DNA of 64,000 nucleotides from Nostoc linckia z4 (lineage in GTDB: Bacteria > Cyanobacteriota > Cyanobacteriia > Cyanobacteriales > Nostocaceae): contig NZ_LAHA01000014.1 of the NCBI RefSeq assembly GCF_002608075.1, positions 87,899 to 151,898 of the forward strand, read 5' to 3'. How positions within the stretch are numbered: position 1 is the stretch's first letter; the number at the start of each line of letters is the position of its first letter. The notes beneath the pieces were generated by a model that saw nothing but the letters and a program-made list of their open reading frames with translations, was not told where the DNA came from and searched no databases. Made by a program: the position numbers and the translations under genes. Shown here one piece after another: positions 25,827 through 36,748 of this stretch.

Positions 25827-27551
25827 TTATTCCTGCACAGTCATCGGTAGACGAATAGTAAAAGTAGAACCAATTCCCGGCTGACTGTTGACAATAATTT
25901 CACCGCCCATCATTTGGCAAAAATGACGGCTAATTGCCAAACCCAGTCCTGTACCACCGTATCTTTTCGTAGTGGATGTATCTCCTTGTGTAAAAGGTTG
26001 AAATAACTGTTGCTGTTGACGGTGAGACATACCTATGCCTGTGTCGCTGACAGTAAAAGTAATGCTCCCTAAAGGAGCTTCTGGTGTAAAATCGTCTTTT
26101 TCTCTTCTGACTCTCAGAGTCACCTTGCCGTTTGTCGTGAATTTACCTGCATTACTCAGTAGATTTAATAACACTTGGCGCATCCTTGTTTGATCGGCGT
26201 ACATAGTGCCAAGTTGGTCATCCAAATCGACTTCTAAGACATTAGCATTTTTTTCTATAGTTGGTTTGACTGTGAGGACGACGTTATGAATTAGGGTTGC
26301 AATCTCGAATGTCTCTGGATAGAGAGTCATTTTCCCGGCTTCAATTTTTGACAAGTCGAGAATGTCGTTAATGAGTTCTAATAAATGCCTACCAGCAGAG
26401 TTAATTGTTTCTAAGTCTGTGATAAAGTCAACTGATAAACCAAGATCGGTTGCGTCGTCTTCTAAAAGTTGGCTCAAGCCAATCACAGCATTTAATGGTG
26501 TGCGTAACTCGTGGCTGACATTTGCCAAAAATATGCTTTTTGCCTTGCTAGCAGCTTCAGCTAATTCTTTAGCTTGTTGTAATTCTCTAGTTCGCTCAGA
26601 AACTGCCTCAATCAAACGATTCAGAGATTTGGCGAGTAGACCAATTTCATCTTCAGTGGTGATGGGAGCTCGCAAATCAAAATTAGATTTTCTCGCTACT
26701 TGCTCAGCCACTTGGGTTACGGTGATGACTGGCTCAGCGATCGCTCGACTAGTCCGCCAAGCTACAATAGCTGCGATGGCAACGGAAACGAGCATACTCG
26801 CAATTATAATAAACCGCTCAACTATTTTTGCCTCTTCAACGGCTCTTTGCCTTTGTTGCTCTTGATCTTCGGCAGTTTGCAGGATATTGGACAAATTTTG
26901 CGAAAGTTGATCTAGCCGCACCGCTGTATCGCTACGCATAATTTCTAATAACTGCGATCGCGCCAAAGATATTTCCTGTTGCTGTACTGGCTGGTAATCA
27001 ACTTTGCTTAAAACCGCTTCTATTTGGTCAACATAAGCTTTTAAATTAGTATTATAATCCTGCAACAAAGTCTGTAAAGTAGAACTTGTTGCGGCTAGTC
27101 TGTGAGGTTTGCTGTCGATAAATCCGTTAATTTCTGATTCTAGTTGCTTAGCTTTTTCAAAACTTTTGAGAAAATCAGCTTTTTTACTTTGTAACCGTTG
27201 TGAATTTTCCAACAAAGCAACTAAATTAGAACTATGCAATTGTGCCCCTACTACTGCATCCTTATAATTACTCAGTAGTTGTCCTTGTTCGTGGGCTTGA
27301 TTGAACTGCCTGACTTCCCTTCCGCGGTAATAGTTGGCGATTACCAACCCAGTCAACGAACCAAAAAAGCCAATTCCAATAGCTACAAAATAGCCATAGC
27401 CAATTTTTTGATGAATGCGCCAAGAACTGGCTTTAAGTTTCCCTCGCGAGGGAAATTCTATTGTGGGGAGTTCGTCTGTTGATGGCTCTGACGCTGACAC
27501 TTTTTTGTTTTCTGAACTGCTGTCAATAGGGGTTGGCTTTTGAGTCGGCAT
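25827..27551 (-). CDS. Membrane-bound HAMP sensor histidine kinase
   Basis: A 574-residue kinase with an AAGGAGG box nine bases before its ATG. A cytoplasmic Ser/Pro-rich N-terminus (1-45) precedes membrane helix 1 (about 50-75), a helical periplasmic sensor of four-helix-bundle type (about 80-240), helix 2 (about 246-265) and a HAMP domain (about 266-320). The HisKA domain has His347 in [17 protein letters not shown], and the HATPase domain shows [18 protein letters not shown] and [14 protein letters not shown]. It ends after the catalytic domain, with no receiver. The input is unknown. It lies upstream of the Trypco1 gene on the same strand, separated by the octamer array, so co-transcription is doubtful. 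Confidence 0.94.
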   Translation of the reverse strand: MPTQKPTPIDSSSENKKVSASEPSTDELPTIEFPSRGKLKASSWRIHQKIGYGYFVAIGIGFFGSLTGLVIANYYRGREVRQFNQAHEQGQLLSNYKDAVVGAQLHSSNLVALLENSQRLQSKKADFLKSFEKAKQLESEINGFIDSKPHRLAATSSTLQTLLQDYNTNLKAYVDQIEAVLSKVDYQPVQQQEISLARSQLLEIMRSDTAVRLDQLSQNLSNILQTAEDQEQQRQRAVEEAKIVERFIIIASMLVSVAIAAIVAWRTSRAIAEPVITVTQVAEQVARKSNFDLRAPITTEDEIGLLAKSLNRLIEAVSERTRELQQAKELAEAASKAKSIFLANVSHELRTPLNAVIGLSQLLEDDATDLGLSVDFITDLETINSAGRHLLELINDILDLSKIEAGKMTLYPETFEIATLIHNVVLTVKPTIEKNANVLEVDLDDQLGTMYADQTRMRQVLLNLLSNAGKFTTNGKVTLRVRREKDDFTPEAPLGSITFTVSDTGIGMSHRQQQQLFQPFTQGDTSTTKRYGGTGLGLAISRHFCQMMGGEIIVNSQPGIGSTFTIRLPMTVQE

Positions 27552-28269
27552 TTCTCAAACCTCCTTGCCTTCCCGCAAACATCACCAAATCAGTCTAGCT
27601 TGTACAAACACTTCAACTGGTGGTTAACATCTAGATTATCCTCTTTTATAGCAAGAGCAAATCATTCGTTACCAATTAATTAGGATAGGCTTATGTTTGG
27701 GCATTAGGAGTTAGGAGTTAGGAGTTAGGAGTTAGGAGTTAGGAGTTAGGAGTTAGGAGTTAGGAGTTGGGAATTCTCACCTCTGCTCCCTGCCCCATGC
27801 CTCATGCCCCACGCCCCATGTCCAATGCCCCATGCCCAATACCCAATGCCCAATGCCCCATGCCTTAAGATAGCTTTAATATCCGATAAAATCGGTTTTT
27901 AAGCTTATATAAATGAGAGGTGGATTAATTTTTGCATGATTTGTATCTAGATTTAGTACGATTATGGGCAAATGACACGAAATCGGATAATCTACAACCT
28001 GAGGATTCGAGTTGATGACAAAAAATACAACTCAGGAAGCTGATTATAATACATTCTGCTGCCTTGTGAGTTCTATCATACTACTGACTTTCTACCTTGT
28101 AGTTGATGCAGTAGATGTTACGGGCAATTATGGTTATAGGATACTAAAATCATTTTTTTGCCCTTGACTCAATTGTGGTGGTAGATTCGTACATTACCTA
28201 ATCAACAGCCTTTTGGTTGTAATTATCCACATTAAAAAAACTCAACTGTCAAATTTATTGGGAGTAAAA
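27552..28269. other. Intergenic region with heptamer repeats upstream of the CAAD gene
   Basis: TTAGGAG heptamers run from about 27704 to 27770, followed by CCCCATG/CCCAATG units from about 27790 to 27865. The remaining 400 bases are AT-rich and hold the divergent promoter region of the kinase and the promoter of the CAAD gene. No gene was found. Confidence 0.65.
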
Positions 28270-28707
28270 ATGCCAGAACAAGATTTTACGGAAACCACAT
28301 CCAAAGAGGCTACAGTGCCAGAAATCAACACCCAAACGGGAACCATTACCAAACTCCAGCCTCCCGCCCAGCCCCAAGACGAATGGCTAAAATATGGGGA
28401 GCAAATTTCTAGCTTTTTAGCATCGTTACCTGAATACGTCGGAAACTTCTTTAAGCAATATAAGCAGCCCTTGGTTAGCGTTGGTCTAATTGTGGGAGCA
28501 ATTGTTGGAGTTAAAGTACTCTTGGCAGTATTGGATGCTCTAAATGATATTCCCTTGGTGGCTCCTACTTTTGAGTTGATTGGTATTGGCTACTCTGCTT
28601 GGTTTGTTTACCGCTATTTACTCAAAGCCTCAACTAGAAAAGAGTTAACTTCTGAAATCACTACTCTTAAATCACAAGTTGTTGGTAAACAAGTTCCAGA
28701 AGCTTAA
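28270..28707 (+). CDS. CAAD domain-containing thylakoid membrane protein
   Basis: A 145-residue protein with a CAAD domain, the cyanobacterial membrane domain also appended to some aminoacyl-tRNA synthetases. The ATG at 28270 (MPEQDFTETTSKE) is chosen because a GGGAG box lies just upstream; an upstream in-frame start at 28213 gives 19 extra residues. The N-terminal about 55 residues are acidic and polar. Two hydrophobic helices (about residues 73-92 and 98-118) follow the WLKYGEQISSFLASLPEYVG amphipathic segment, and a short helix ends the chain. Stand-alone CAAD proteins locate to thylakoids; the precise role is not settled. Confidence 0.9.
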   Translation: MPEQDFTETTSKEATVPEINTQTGTITKLQPPAQPQDEWLKYGEQISSFLASLPEYVGNFFKQYKQPLVSVGLIVGAIVGVKVLLAVLDALNDIPLVAPTFELIGIGYSAWFVYRYLLKASTRKELTSEITTLKSQVVGKQVPEA

Positions 28708-28967
28708 TATCTGAACTTTTGCTTCTCTTATCAAGACGCTACGCCAATGCTCTCATTCAAAATCACGCCTGATTTTATAATCTCCACCCACTCGTCTGGA
28801 TTTTGCTAGGCGTAGCGTCTTTCATAGGAGAAGTTTCGATCTAAAAATCAGGTTGATTGTTGATTGTTGACTGATGACTGGGGACTGGTGAGTGGTGACT
28901 AGTTAATTATTATTCTCCCCTGCTCCCTGGCTACACAATAATGAAATATTTTTTCCTTGGAAGTTTA

Positions 28968-30104
28968 TTATTGAGATGATCCGCCTGCTGATAAGTTAAC
29001 CTTTGGGTTTTGTTTTGGAAGGGGTAATGGTTCTGACGGGTTATACCTACGCACTATGTTTTCAGATGAAATTGCCTTCAATTTACCTTGTTTGACTAAA
29101 GCTTGATGAATCATCGCCGCCACTTCACCACGAGTTGCTACTTTGTTGGGAGCAAGGATTTGTAGGTTTGGATAGTTAACGACAAGTTCATTAGCTGTAG
29201 CAGCAGCTATTTTAGCTCTAGCATATGACGGGATATCTTTAGCATCTTCATAAACACTTAAAATCTGATTTGGCGAATTAGGTGTTTTCAAATTCAATCC
29301 ACTAGCAAGGGCAACTAAAACCTGTACTCTTGAAATATTTTGTTGTGGCTTGAAGGTTTTTTCTGGGTAGCCTTTGAGAAATCCGTTGCTGATGGCTTGG
29401 TTAATTGCTGAATTTGCCCAAAATGTTGTTGGTACATCTTGAAAGGCGATGGCGTTCTTAGAAATTTCTTGGTTAAAAGCTTTTTGTAGTATGGCAGCAA
29501 ATTCAGCGCGGTTTACAGGCTGGTTTGGTCTAAAAGAATAATCAGGAAATCCTTTGAGAATACTACGAGAAGAGAGAACATCTATAAAACGCCGACCCCA
29601 GAAGTTACTAGGCACATCATTGAATGCAATTGGCGGTGGAATAATTGATTTTGGTTTTGCTGGGGTTACTAAAGGTAACGCTGATGATGCAATTGAGGAC
29701 TCAAGCCCTAATGAAGAGGATACAGGTATTTGTGGTTGTGGAGATTGAGTCGGAGTTACTTTAGGAGATGATAAGACTTCAGGGTAAGGAGTTGGGCTAT
29801 TAGTCGGTAATAAAGGTGTTTTGCGTTCAACAGTTGCAGTTGGAGAAGAGTTGAATTCAGAAGCTGGATTTGGTTCTACTTTGGGAGTAGGAGAAGGCGA
29901 TACTTTATCGGGGTAAGGGCTAGCAGAACTAGTGGGGGAAGGCGAGAGCAAACTGTTGAAATTCCAACTAGAATCTCTGCGTGACAATGACCAAAAAAGA
30001 ATTGCTCCAATAGTAGTGAAAGCAACTAAAATCGCTATAAATTCATCAAAGCCAAGGGCAGTTCTTTGAGATGACTCAGGTTCGGAAGGAGGTCTATTTG
30101 TCAT
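28968..30104 (-). CDS. SLH-domain protein with N-terminal membrane anchor
   Basis: A 378-residue protein. One membrane helix lies at about residues 20-42, followed by a Pro/Ser/Thr-rich spacer (about 50-155). Three S-layer homology units follow from about 160 to 345; each has the F-x-D-V-P-x-x-F/Y or equivalent and a GFPDYSFRPNQPVNRAEFA or GYPEKTFKPQQNISRVQV pattern. In cyanobacteria SLH domains bind the peptidoglycan-linked polymer, so the protein probably bridges the inner membrane and the cell wall. It has no porin barrel. It is a single gene, divergent from its upstream neighbours. Confidence 0.9.
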   Translation of the reverse strand: MTNRPPSEPESSQRTALGFDEFIAILVAFTTIGAILFWSLSRRDSSWNFNSLLSPSPTSSASPYPDKVSPSPTPKVEPNPASEFNSSPTATVERKTPLLPTNSPTPYPEVLSSPKVTPTQSPQPQIPVSSSLGLESSIASSALPLVTPAKPKSIIPPPIAFNDVPSNFWGRRFIDVLSSRSILKGFPDYSFRPNQPVNRAEFAAILQKAFNQEISKNAIAFQDVPTTFWANSAINQAISNGFLKGYPEKTFKPQQNISRVQVLVALASGLNLKTPNSPNQILSVYEDAKDIPSYARAKIAAATANELVVNYPNLQILAPNKVATRGEVAAMIHQALVKQGKLKAISSENIVRRYNPSEPLPLPKQNPKVNLSAGGSSQ

Positions 30105-30477
30105 CGCGATCGCACCTGGTAGCAGTAAAATCTGTGTCTAAAAAAATTAAGCCACAGATGACAATTTTACACCAGCGATTTTCGATTTATAATTCAAAGA
30201 AAAATATTATACTTCTGGTTCCAAACCGAGCGATGTCTGACGACAAGCCACTTGGTGTCTACGCAATTGAGCAGCTAGCCGTTCAGTTCTTTGGCGTTCC
30301 TGTTCTATTCCTTAGTTTAAAAACTGAGTAGGGAAGTGGGGAGGTGCAAAGATGAGGGGGATGAGGGAGATGAGGGAGACAAGGGAGACAAGGGAGACAA
30401 GGGAGCAGGGGGGAAAGAAGTAATTTTTCATTCTCCCCCTTGCCCAATGCCCAATGACCAATGCCCCATACCCAATT
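30105..30477. repeat. Intergenic repeats between the SLH and amylase genes
   Basis: GATGAGGGA and GACAAGGGA nonamer-like units run from about 30348 to 30410 and CCCAATG-type heptamers from about 30440 to 30475. Between 30130 and 30330 the sequence is unremarkable and no gene is supported. Confidence 0.65.
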
Positions 30478-32406
30478 CTAAGATTCCCGTCCACTAGCCC
30501 AGGTATCACGCCATTTAACGGTACCTTCTTTGGCAATTACCCAACGGCGGTTAACGAGATTTTCGCGCAGGGGCGATTGCCCTTCCCGCCATAAGGCATA
30601 TTTATAGGCAATCAGTTTGCCTGCACTCTCATTGAAGGGAATCTCGGCAAACCAAGTATTAGTATTGATGTATTCCAAAGGATAGGCTTTGCTAATATCC
30701 CAGTTGCCTAACTCTGGGCAGTCTCCAATCACAACAATGGTTTCACCTGGTTGAGTTTGTACGCCATTGAGTTGGGCGCGGACTATGGTTTGCCCTTTAA
30801 TCCGTTCGCCAACGTGGCTGAAAACAATTACTCCCCGTTCTTCGAGTACCAAGTCGTAGATTTTACCGTCTTTCACTTCATACTTGTTACGAGTCAATAC
30901 ACAAGTATGTTCCCCATCAGGTAATTCTGTTTCTACTTCTGGGAGAGTAACTTCTCCTCCCCGGTTTAAAGCAACGAAACATAGAGAATCGCGATAACGG
31001 CGGACGTAACAATAAACGTCGTTTGTTAAGTATTTTTGCCAGTGGCTACCCATTGAAACTGCGGGATTGAGTCGCCGTAAACCAGACAATAATCTGATGT
31101 AACGATATACTTCTGTATCTGTATCCCAGCTTTCCATCATCGGGCGATTATATGGATCGTTACCGCCGTCGGTGTCGTTATGCAGATATTGTTCTGTGCC
31201 GTAATATATACAGGGAATACCGCGAGATGTCATGATTAAGGCTATGGCCACCCTCAACATCGCTGGATCGGGGTTCAGCGATTGGAAACGGGGCATATCG
31301 TGGTTATCAATGAAGGTGACTAACTCTGTAGCCCCACTGTAGCGATGATCTTGGTCAAAAATATATTGAATTGTATGGAATCCGTTTTCCGAACCTTGGG
31401 CTAGTGCTGCCCGAATTGCCACGCATAGTCCAAAGTCTAGCATGGTCATGCCTGAGTGGTTGGCAAATTCCACGGAGCGATCGTCACTAGGATTACTGTA
31501 AATCCACTCACCAAAGATAAACACATCTGGTTTGTGATTGCTGATGTCGCCGGTGAATTCTTGCCAAAACCAAATGGGCATGTGTTTGACGGTATCCACC
31601 CGCAGTGCATCTACACCACGGTCTAGCCACTGTTTAATTGCTGACTTGATATACTGACGATAATCGCTATTGTTTTCATTAAAAGTTGCTAAACCGGCTA
31701 ATTCACAGTTTTGCACTTGCCATTCGTCTTCCCAGTTTTGCACTTCGCCATAGTGGTGATACCAGTGATTGACATCATCATTGAAGTCAGCTATTTTGAC
31801 ACCATCATCATATAGTTCACCTTTACTACCGCTGGTATCAGGACTGCTATGGTTGCAGACAATATCTAGTATCAGCTTCATATTGCGCTTGTGCAGTTCG
31901 GCAATTAAGCGATCGAAGGTAGTATTTTTTTCTTCTTGAGTAGCATTTAAAGAAGGGTTTTCGCCGTTGGCAATATACCGAGGATTAAGTCGCTTGAAGT
32001 CTTTTGTCCAATAACCATGTAGCGCGGCATTACCGACAAACAACTCTTCCACTTGCTCAAACAGTGGAGTTAACCAAATAGCGCTAACTCCCATGTTTTT
32101 GAGATAATCCAATTTGTCAATCACACCTTGCAAGTCGCCACCCCAATACTTACCCCAATCTTGCTTAGTTGGATCGTAGAGTTCTGAGTTTGCACCTTCG
32201 CTGTTATCTGGATCGCCATCATGAAAGCGATCGACTACGAGAAAGTAGATTGTCTCCTGACGAAATTCAATATCCCTAGTGTAGAGAAAGTCTAGATTGA
32301 TTTCAGTATCTGATGGAGGCGTTTGTATTAAAGCTTCTACTTTTTCTGTTGCTGAATCAACTTTGTATTGTTCTGGTGAAAATTGGGATGGAGGTGTTTT
32401 TACCAT
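30478..32406 (-). CDS. GH13 alpha-amylase family enzyme with C-terminal CBM20
   Basis: A 642-residue glycoside hydrolase acting on alpha-1,4-glucans such as glycogen or starch. Catalytic residues are visible: region I DIVCNH (181-186), the nucleophile Asp271 in DALRVDTVKH, the acid/base Glu300 in FIFGEW and Asp370 in TFIDNHDMPRF. From about residue 545 a starch-binding CBM20 appears, with GETIVVIGDCPELGNWD and YKYALWREGQ. The order matches CGTase-like or maltogenic amylases, but no signal peptide is evident, so it may act on internal glycogen. Exact product specificity cannot be read. Confidence 0.92.
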   Translation of the reverse strand: MVKTPPSQFSPEQYKVDSATEKVEALIQTPPSDTEINLDFLYTRDIEFRQETIYFLVVDRFHDGDPDNSEGANSELYDPTKQDWGKYWGGDLQGVIDKLDYLKNMGVSAIWLTPLFEQVEELFVGNAALHGYWTKDFKRLNPRYIANGENPSLNATQEEKNTTFDRLIAELHKRNMKLILDIVCNHSSPDTSGSKGELYDDGVKIADFNDDVNHWYHHYGEVQNWEDEWQVQNCELAGLATFNENNSDYRQYIKSAIKQWLDRGVDALRVDTVKHMPIWFWQEFTGDISNHKPDVFIFGEWIYSNPSDDRSVEFANHSGMTMLDFGLCVAIRAALAQGSENGFHTIQYIFDQDHRYSGATELVTFIDNHDMPRFQSLNPDPAMLRVAIALIMTSRGIPCIYYGTEQYLHNDTDGGNDPYNRPMMESWDTDTEVYRYIRLLSGLRRLNPAVSMGSHWQKYLTNDVYCYVRRYRDSLCFVALNRGGEVTLPEVETELPDGEHTCVLTRNKYEVKDGKIYDLVLEERGVIVFSHVGERIKGQTIVRAQLNGVQTQPGETIVVIGDCPELGNWDISKAYPLEYINTNTWFAEIPFNESAGKLIAYKYALWREGQSPLRENLVNRRWVIAKEGTVKWRDTWASGRES

Positions 32407-32914
32407 AAAAAACTCAAAATCTCAGGGAATTTACGTTTGTATATTAAACAGTAGATGTTTTGAATATCTTGTGTAACTGCAAACGTCGGTATTTTGACAT
32501 CCTGCCTGCGGTGTACGTATCTACCGCTAGCTAGTTTATAATTCTATCCATAGACATAATTCATCTGCTAGAGGATAAAACAAAAAAATATAGCAGTTTT
32601 AGGGGCAATTCATTTTTAACAAAAGTTAATAATATCAATAATTTATAGTCTAAAACTGACGGTAAATACTGATAAGAGGATGTGTTGGACTCAAGTGGAC
32701 ACATCTATTACATCGTTGTTCAGCTTCACAGATCAATTCAGCGAAATTAATTGTTTAAAAAATAACTAACTATCTTCGATATTTTTCAATAAAGTAATAA
32801 AGTAAATAAGAATTTGAGAAACCCCACCCGCAAGTGGGGTGGCTGTATTTAATGTGTGAATTTTGAATTTATTCATTTTTGTCTTTCTATTTACTATGAA
32901 AATGGTCATCATTT
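32407..32914. other. Intergenic region between divergent amylase and hydrolase genes
   Basis: About 510 AT-rich bases. The one structure I see is a hairpin at 32821-32840 (ACCCCAC and GTGGGGT), 75 bases before the hydrolase gene. No gene is supported. Confidence 0.5.
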
Positions 32915-34162
32915 ATGACAGATAAACCAAAAAGGGTGAGATTGCTCAAAGGTCGCACAGCATTTCTGTTTATCCACGGTATTGGCGAACAAAATCCTTT
33001 TGAAACTGTAGATTTTTTCACCCATAATTTTCTGAAATATTTTGATAAACAAAATTTAGCTTTCAATTTAGAACATCTAATAGCTAAACGCAGACTATCA
33101 ACTGGGTCTGTTTGGACAGAAAGCTTCGTGAGATTGAAATCAGCTAGTAATGAAGATTGGCTAATTGATGTTCACGAGTACTACTGGTCACCTTATACAG
33201 AAAAAAAAATCACTGTACCTGAGATATTGCAATGGGCAGAACAAACTTTAAATGGGACGATTAAGTTTTATAACCGTAAGGAAAACCAATTTCTATTAGA
33301 TAGTTTATTGGCTAACAGAGATAATAAAAGTTTTTTTAAATATCGGCTGCGATCGCTAACAATATTGCTGCGGATATTTAACTTTTTATATCCAGTATTA
33401 CGAATGGGTGTTTGGTTAATTCTGTTCTTAGCAGGGCCATTTCTCAAAGGTCGTTTTCTCCAATCAGCTTGGCAGTTAAGCAAACAACTTGTTACTCCCC
33501 CATTGGTTGATTTTGTGGGTGATATCACTATTTACAGTACCACTGACCAAAAATCGCCTTATAAAATAATTCGTCAGCAAATTTTGAGTGAATCTTTAAC
33601 ATTACTGAAAGCAATTTTGAAAGATAAACAAGCAAATTACGACCAAGTAATTATAGCGGGGCATTCCCTTGGGAGCTGTATTGCTTACGACACATTAAAC
33701 CTCCTGTGTATTGAAGCCAGCCTTTCTCAAGATAAAAATAACAATCTTTTATTAGATAAAATAAAAGGATTAATTACCTTTGGTTCGCCACTAGATAAAA
33801 TCGCCTTTTTCTTTAGAGAAGTACCGCAGGAGGGACAGTATATTAGGCAGCGAATTTTAGAACACCTCAATTCCTTCCGCGTCAAACCAGAATTTACACA
33901 AAAAAATCAATACTCAATCAAAAATCCAGTTGAATGCAAACTCGATGGAGTTCGTTGGGTTAATTACTACCATCTGCAAGATCCAATTAGCGGTCACCTA
34001 GATTACTATGAAAACCTAGATAACGTTGAAATGAAATATCAAGCATCCTGGGGTGACCAAGGACACCAAGGTTACTGGTTCGATGCCAGTTTTTACGAAA
34101 ATATTGCCGAACGTTTTTTGTATGTTACCAATGGAGATAAAGAATACAAAAGTGAGTGGTAA
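32915..34162 (+). CDS. Alpha/beta-hydrolase-like protein with membrane segment
   Basis: A 415-residue protein with serine-hydrolase features. The strand AFLFIHGIGEQNPFET (about residues 16-31) resembles the oxyanion-hole HG segment, and VIIAGHSLGSCIAYDTLN (about 245-262) contains the nucleophile elbow G-H-S-L-G. Downstream FGSPLDKIAFF (about 291-301) and the later DPISGHLDYYEN (about 355-366), with Asp and His, could supply the rest of a triad. A strongly hydrophobic segment (about 146-175) between these could be a membrane anchor or a lid. Lipase/esterase activity is an inference. The following TerB-like gene lies on the same strand 205 bases downstream. Confidence 0.78.
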   Translation: MTDKPKRVRLLKGRTAFLFIHGIGEQNPFETVDFFTHNFLKYFDKQNLAFNLEHLIAKRRLSTGSVWTESFVRLKSASNEDWLIDVHEYYWSPYTEKKITVPEILQWAEQTLNGTIKFYNRKENQFLLDSLLANRDNKSFFKYRLRSLTILLRIFNFLYPVLRMGVWLILFLAGPFLKGRFLQSAWQLSKQLVTPPLVDFVGDITIYSTTDQKSPYKIIRQQILSESLTLLKAILKDKQANYDQVIIAGHSLGSCIAYDTLNLLCIEASLSQDKNNNLLLDKIKGLITFGSPLDKIAFFFREVPQEGQYIRQRILEHLNSFRVKPEFTQKNQYSIKNPVECKLDGVRWVNYYHLQDPISGHLDYYENLDNVEMKYQASWGDQGHQGYWFDASFYENIAERFLYVTNGDKEYKSEW

Positions 34163-34367
34163 AGGCTAGTTTTCTGGTTATCGCTTTGGAGAAATTCCCC
34201 TCAAAAGTTTTTTGTTCCAGATTTTTAATCATCAATCTCAAATTTTACATTGTTGTCAATCAGCATATTACTGAAGTTTTTCTTTTGGAGATTCACTCCA
34301 TTGCTAAACTGACCATTTTCACTTTCAAACTGTTATGACTATATAGCAATCTATCCTGGTAACAATT

Positions 34368-35420
34368 ATGAGCAAATATGACAAGATTTTTAACTCATCC
34401 GAGACATCAGAAGAATCCCTAAGTCCAGAGGAAGCCGTAGCAGCCATCGCGACTGTCACAGCGATCGCTGATTTATCTATTGAAGATGTGGATGCAGAAA
34501 GTTTAGCTGGTGTACTTTGGGAATTCGAGGTTTTTGAAGAATACTCAGAAGATGAAATTGTCGAAATCGTAGATCGACTCATAGGTATTGCAGAAGACGA
34601 AGGACTCGGTTGCTTGTTTAATACCGCTAAAATTTCTCTCTCTGATGAATTGGTACTCGATGGTTTCGCCGCCGCAGTCATAGTACTTTTAGACGACGAA
34701 CTTGGCATTCCCAAACAAAAACAAGGCTACCTCAAAAAGCTACAAACAGCCTTAGAACTTGAAGATGAAGAAGCAGAGGAAATTATTAAAGAAGTAATTG
34801 CAGTTTTTGAAGAAGCTGAACAAGAAGAAGAATATGCAGATGATGAAGATGAAACAGTAATTATAGATGAATATATCCAACAGACCTACAAATCTCCTTT
34901 GGGTAATTTTACAGTACCCGTTCCAGTGGATATCGAAAACGGCGGTAGAATTCAAAGCCAGGAAGGAGTAGTAGGCTTTTCTGATGATATGGGGACTTTG
35001 CTGAGAATTGACTATTATCCTTTCCCTGTGGAACAGTTAGAGGAACTCGAATCTCTGGGACAACAAAAATATTTACATTCAATTTTAGTAGACAAATACG
35101 TACCCCAAGCAATTTTAGCGAACGTACCAGATGCCACAGTAGAATATACTAAATACTTAGAAGATACTTTATCAGGGGCTTACTACGTATTAGTGGATAT
35201 GCCCAAAGGTTCCACGATTTCCAAGCAAGAAAATAATGGAACTGCTGTCAGATTAGATGCATATCGAGGGCTACTTACCTTTATCAACGGTCAATTTTTG
35301 TACATAGTTAGCAGCCAGCACAGCTTTCTCAACGGCGAAACACCAGATTCCATCGAAGAAGAAGCCGAATATATCAAGGAAAATATTTTAGAGTTTGTTG
35401 AGACTATTGAGTTTGCGTAA
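34368..35420 (+). CDS. Acidic protein with TerB-like N-terminal domain
   Basis: A 350-residue, very acidic protein. Residues about 10-150 are all-helical and resemble a TerB (tellurite-resistance) domain: SPEEAVAAIATVTAIADLS, then EDEIVEIVDRLIGIAEDEG and LDGFAAAVIVLLDDELGI follow the helix pattern. A Glu/Asp-rich linker (about 140-165) leads to a beta-rich C-terminal domain (about 170-345) that I do not recognise, starting YKSPLGNFTVPVPVD. No signal peptide is present. It follows the hydrolase-like gene on the same strand and may share its function, but I cannot assign one. Confidence 0.75.
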   Translation: MSKYDKIFNSSETSEESLSPEEAVAAIATVTAIADLSIEDVDAESLAGVLWEFEVFEEYSEDEIVEIVDRLIGIAEDEGLGCLFNTAKISLSDELVLDGFAAAVIVLLDDELGIPKQKQGYLKKLQTALELEDEEAEEIIKEVIAVFEEAEQEEEYADDEDETVIIDEYIQQTYKSPLGNFTVPVPVDIENGGRIQSQEGVVGFSDDMGTLLRIDYYPFPVEQLEELESLGQQKYLHSILVDKYVPQAILANVPDATVEYTKYLEDTLSGAYYVLVDMPKGSTISKQENNGTAVRLDAYRGLLTFINGQFLYIVSSQHSFLNGETPDSIEEEAEYIKENILEFVETIEFA

Positions 35421-35703
35421 TGGGGCATGGGGCATAGGGCATGGGGCAAACGGGGAGTGCTGAGTGTTGAATGTTTAGCTGAGCCGGAGACTTTGAAACT
35501 CCGGTGAGAAGTTAAAATTATTCTCCTTGTCCTCTTCCGATGCCCAATGCCCAATGCCCAATGCCCAATGCCCAATGCCCTAAATTTAGCGAATATGCTA
35601 ACCTAGTATGGCTAACTAATCTCACACATCTAAGAATTCGGGTGTTTCTCAATTGGGAAATACGCTTGGATGGAGGTTTAACCCGAATGGAGTTGAAAAA
35701 TTT
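35421..35703. other. Spacer and leader before rpsB
   Basis: GGGGCAT heptamers (35420-35450), a hairpin CCGGAG/CTCCGG at 35484-35504 and CCCAATG heptamers at 35540-35582 precede rpsB. The rpsB promoter is expected in the remaining bases. Confidence 0.5.
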
Positions 35704-36498
35704 ATGCCAGTTGTTTCATTGGCTCAAATGATGGAGTCAGGGGTTCACTTTGGGCATCAGACCCGGCGTTGGAACCCGAAAATGTCCCCTTATATTTACA
35801 CATCTCGCAATGGGGTGCATATCATCGACTTGGTGCAGACTGCCCAGTTGATGGAAGACGCTTATAGTTATATGCGTACACAAGCTGAACAAGGCAAGAA
35901 ATTTCTTTTTGTCGGCACAAAGCGTCAAGCTGCTGGAATTATTGCCCAAGAAGCTAGCCGTTGCGGTTCCCATTACATTAACCAACGCTGGTTGGGAGGA
36001 ATGCTTACCAACTGGGCGACTATTAAAACACGGGTAGACCGCCTCAAAGATTTAGAACGGCGGGAAGAAAGCGGCGCACTAGATTTATTGCCGAAAAAAG
36101 AAGCATCAATGCTGCGTCGGGAAATGGCGAAGCTGCAAAAATACTTGGGCGGCATTAAAACAATGCGAAAAGTCCCCGATATCGTGGTGATTGTAGACCA
36201 ACGTCGGGAATATAACGCTGTTCAAGAGTGCCAAAAACTCAACATTCCCATTGTGTCTATGCTGGATACAAACTGCGACCCAGATGTAGTTGACATCCCC
36301 ATACCAGCAAACGACGATGCCATCAGATCCATCAAGCTGATAGTCGGAAAATTGGCAGATGCCATTTATGAAGGTCGTCACGGTCAACTCGATGTCGAAG
36401 AAGATTACGAGGATTATGAAGGTGCTGAGTATGAGGAAGATTACGAAGAGGGTGACTACACTGACACCTTGATCCCCGATGACGACGAAGAAGAATAA
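35704..36498 (+). CDS. rpsB: 30S ribosomal protein S2
   Basis: A 264-residue ribosomal protein. The ATG at 35704 ([19 protein letters not shown]) is the conserved cyanobacterial start; the longer frame from 35653 has no support. Family signatures are [20 protein letters not shown], the [10 protein letters not shown] segment, the [12 protein letters not shown] motif and PDIVVIVDQ. The last about 30 residues are a very acidic tail rich in Glu, Asp and Tyr, longer than in E. coli. It is followed by tsf on the same strand, the usual rpsB-tsf arrangement, across a 250-base spacer that contains ATTTTGG repeats. Confidence 0.97.
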   Translation: MPVVSLAQMMESGVHFGHQTRRWNPKMSPYIYTSRNGVHIIDLVQTAQLMEDAYSYMRTQAEQGKKFLFVGTKRQAAGIIAQEASRCGSHYINQRWLGGMLTNWATIKTRVDRLKDLERREESGALDLLPKKEASMLRREMAKLQKYLGGIKTMRKVPDIVVIVDQRREYNAVQECQKLNIPIVSMLDTNCDPDVVDIPIPANDDAIRSIKLIVGKLADAIYEGRHGQLDVEEDYEDYEGAEYEEDYEEGDYTDTLIPDDDEEE

Positions 36499-36748
36499 TG
36501 AGTGCTGAGCGCTGAGTAAGATAGAGATACTCAGCAAATTGGATGGTGCTGAGTTTTGATAAGTCATACGAATTTTGGATTTTGGATTTTGGATTTTGGA
36601 TTTTGGATGAAAAGCCTTTGCTATAAAGTTCCAGAATTTCAAAAAATACTTCCTACATCAATTTGGTATGAACACTCAAAACTCAGCACTCAGCACTAAA
36701 TTAGGTGAGCAATTACAATTTCGAGGTCAAGTTAGGAATTGAGGGAAC

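Noticed and set aside
25529..25858. Long open frames through the octamer array on both strands
   Set aside because: The low-complexity repeats of Ser, Pro and Arg or Gly, Arg and Asp come from the CGCGTCCC unit and there is no family likeness.
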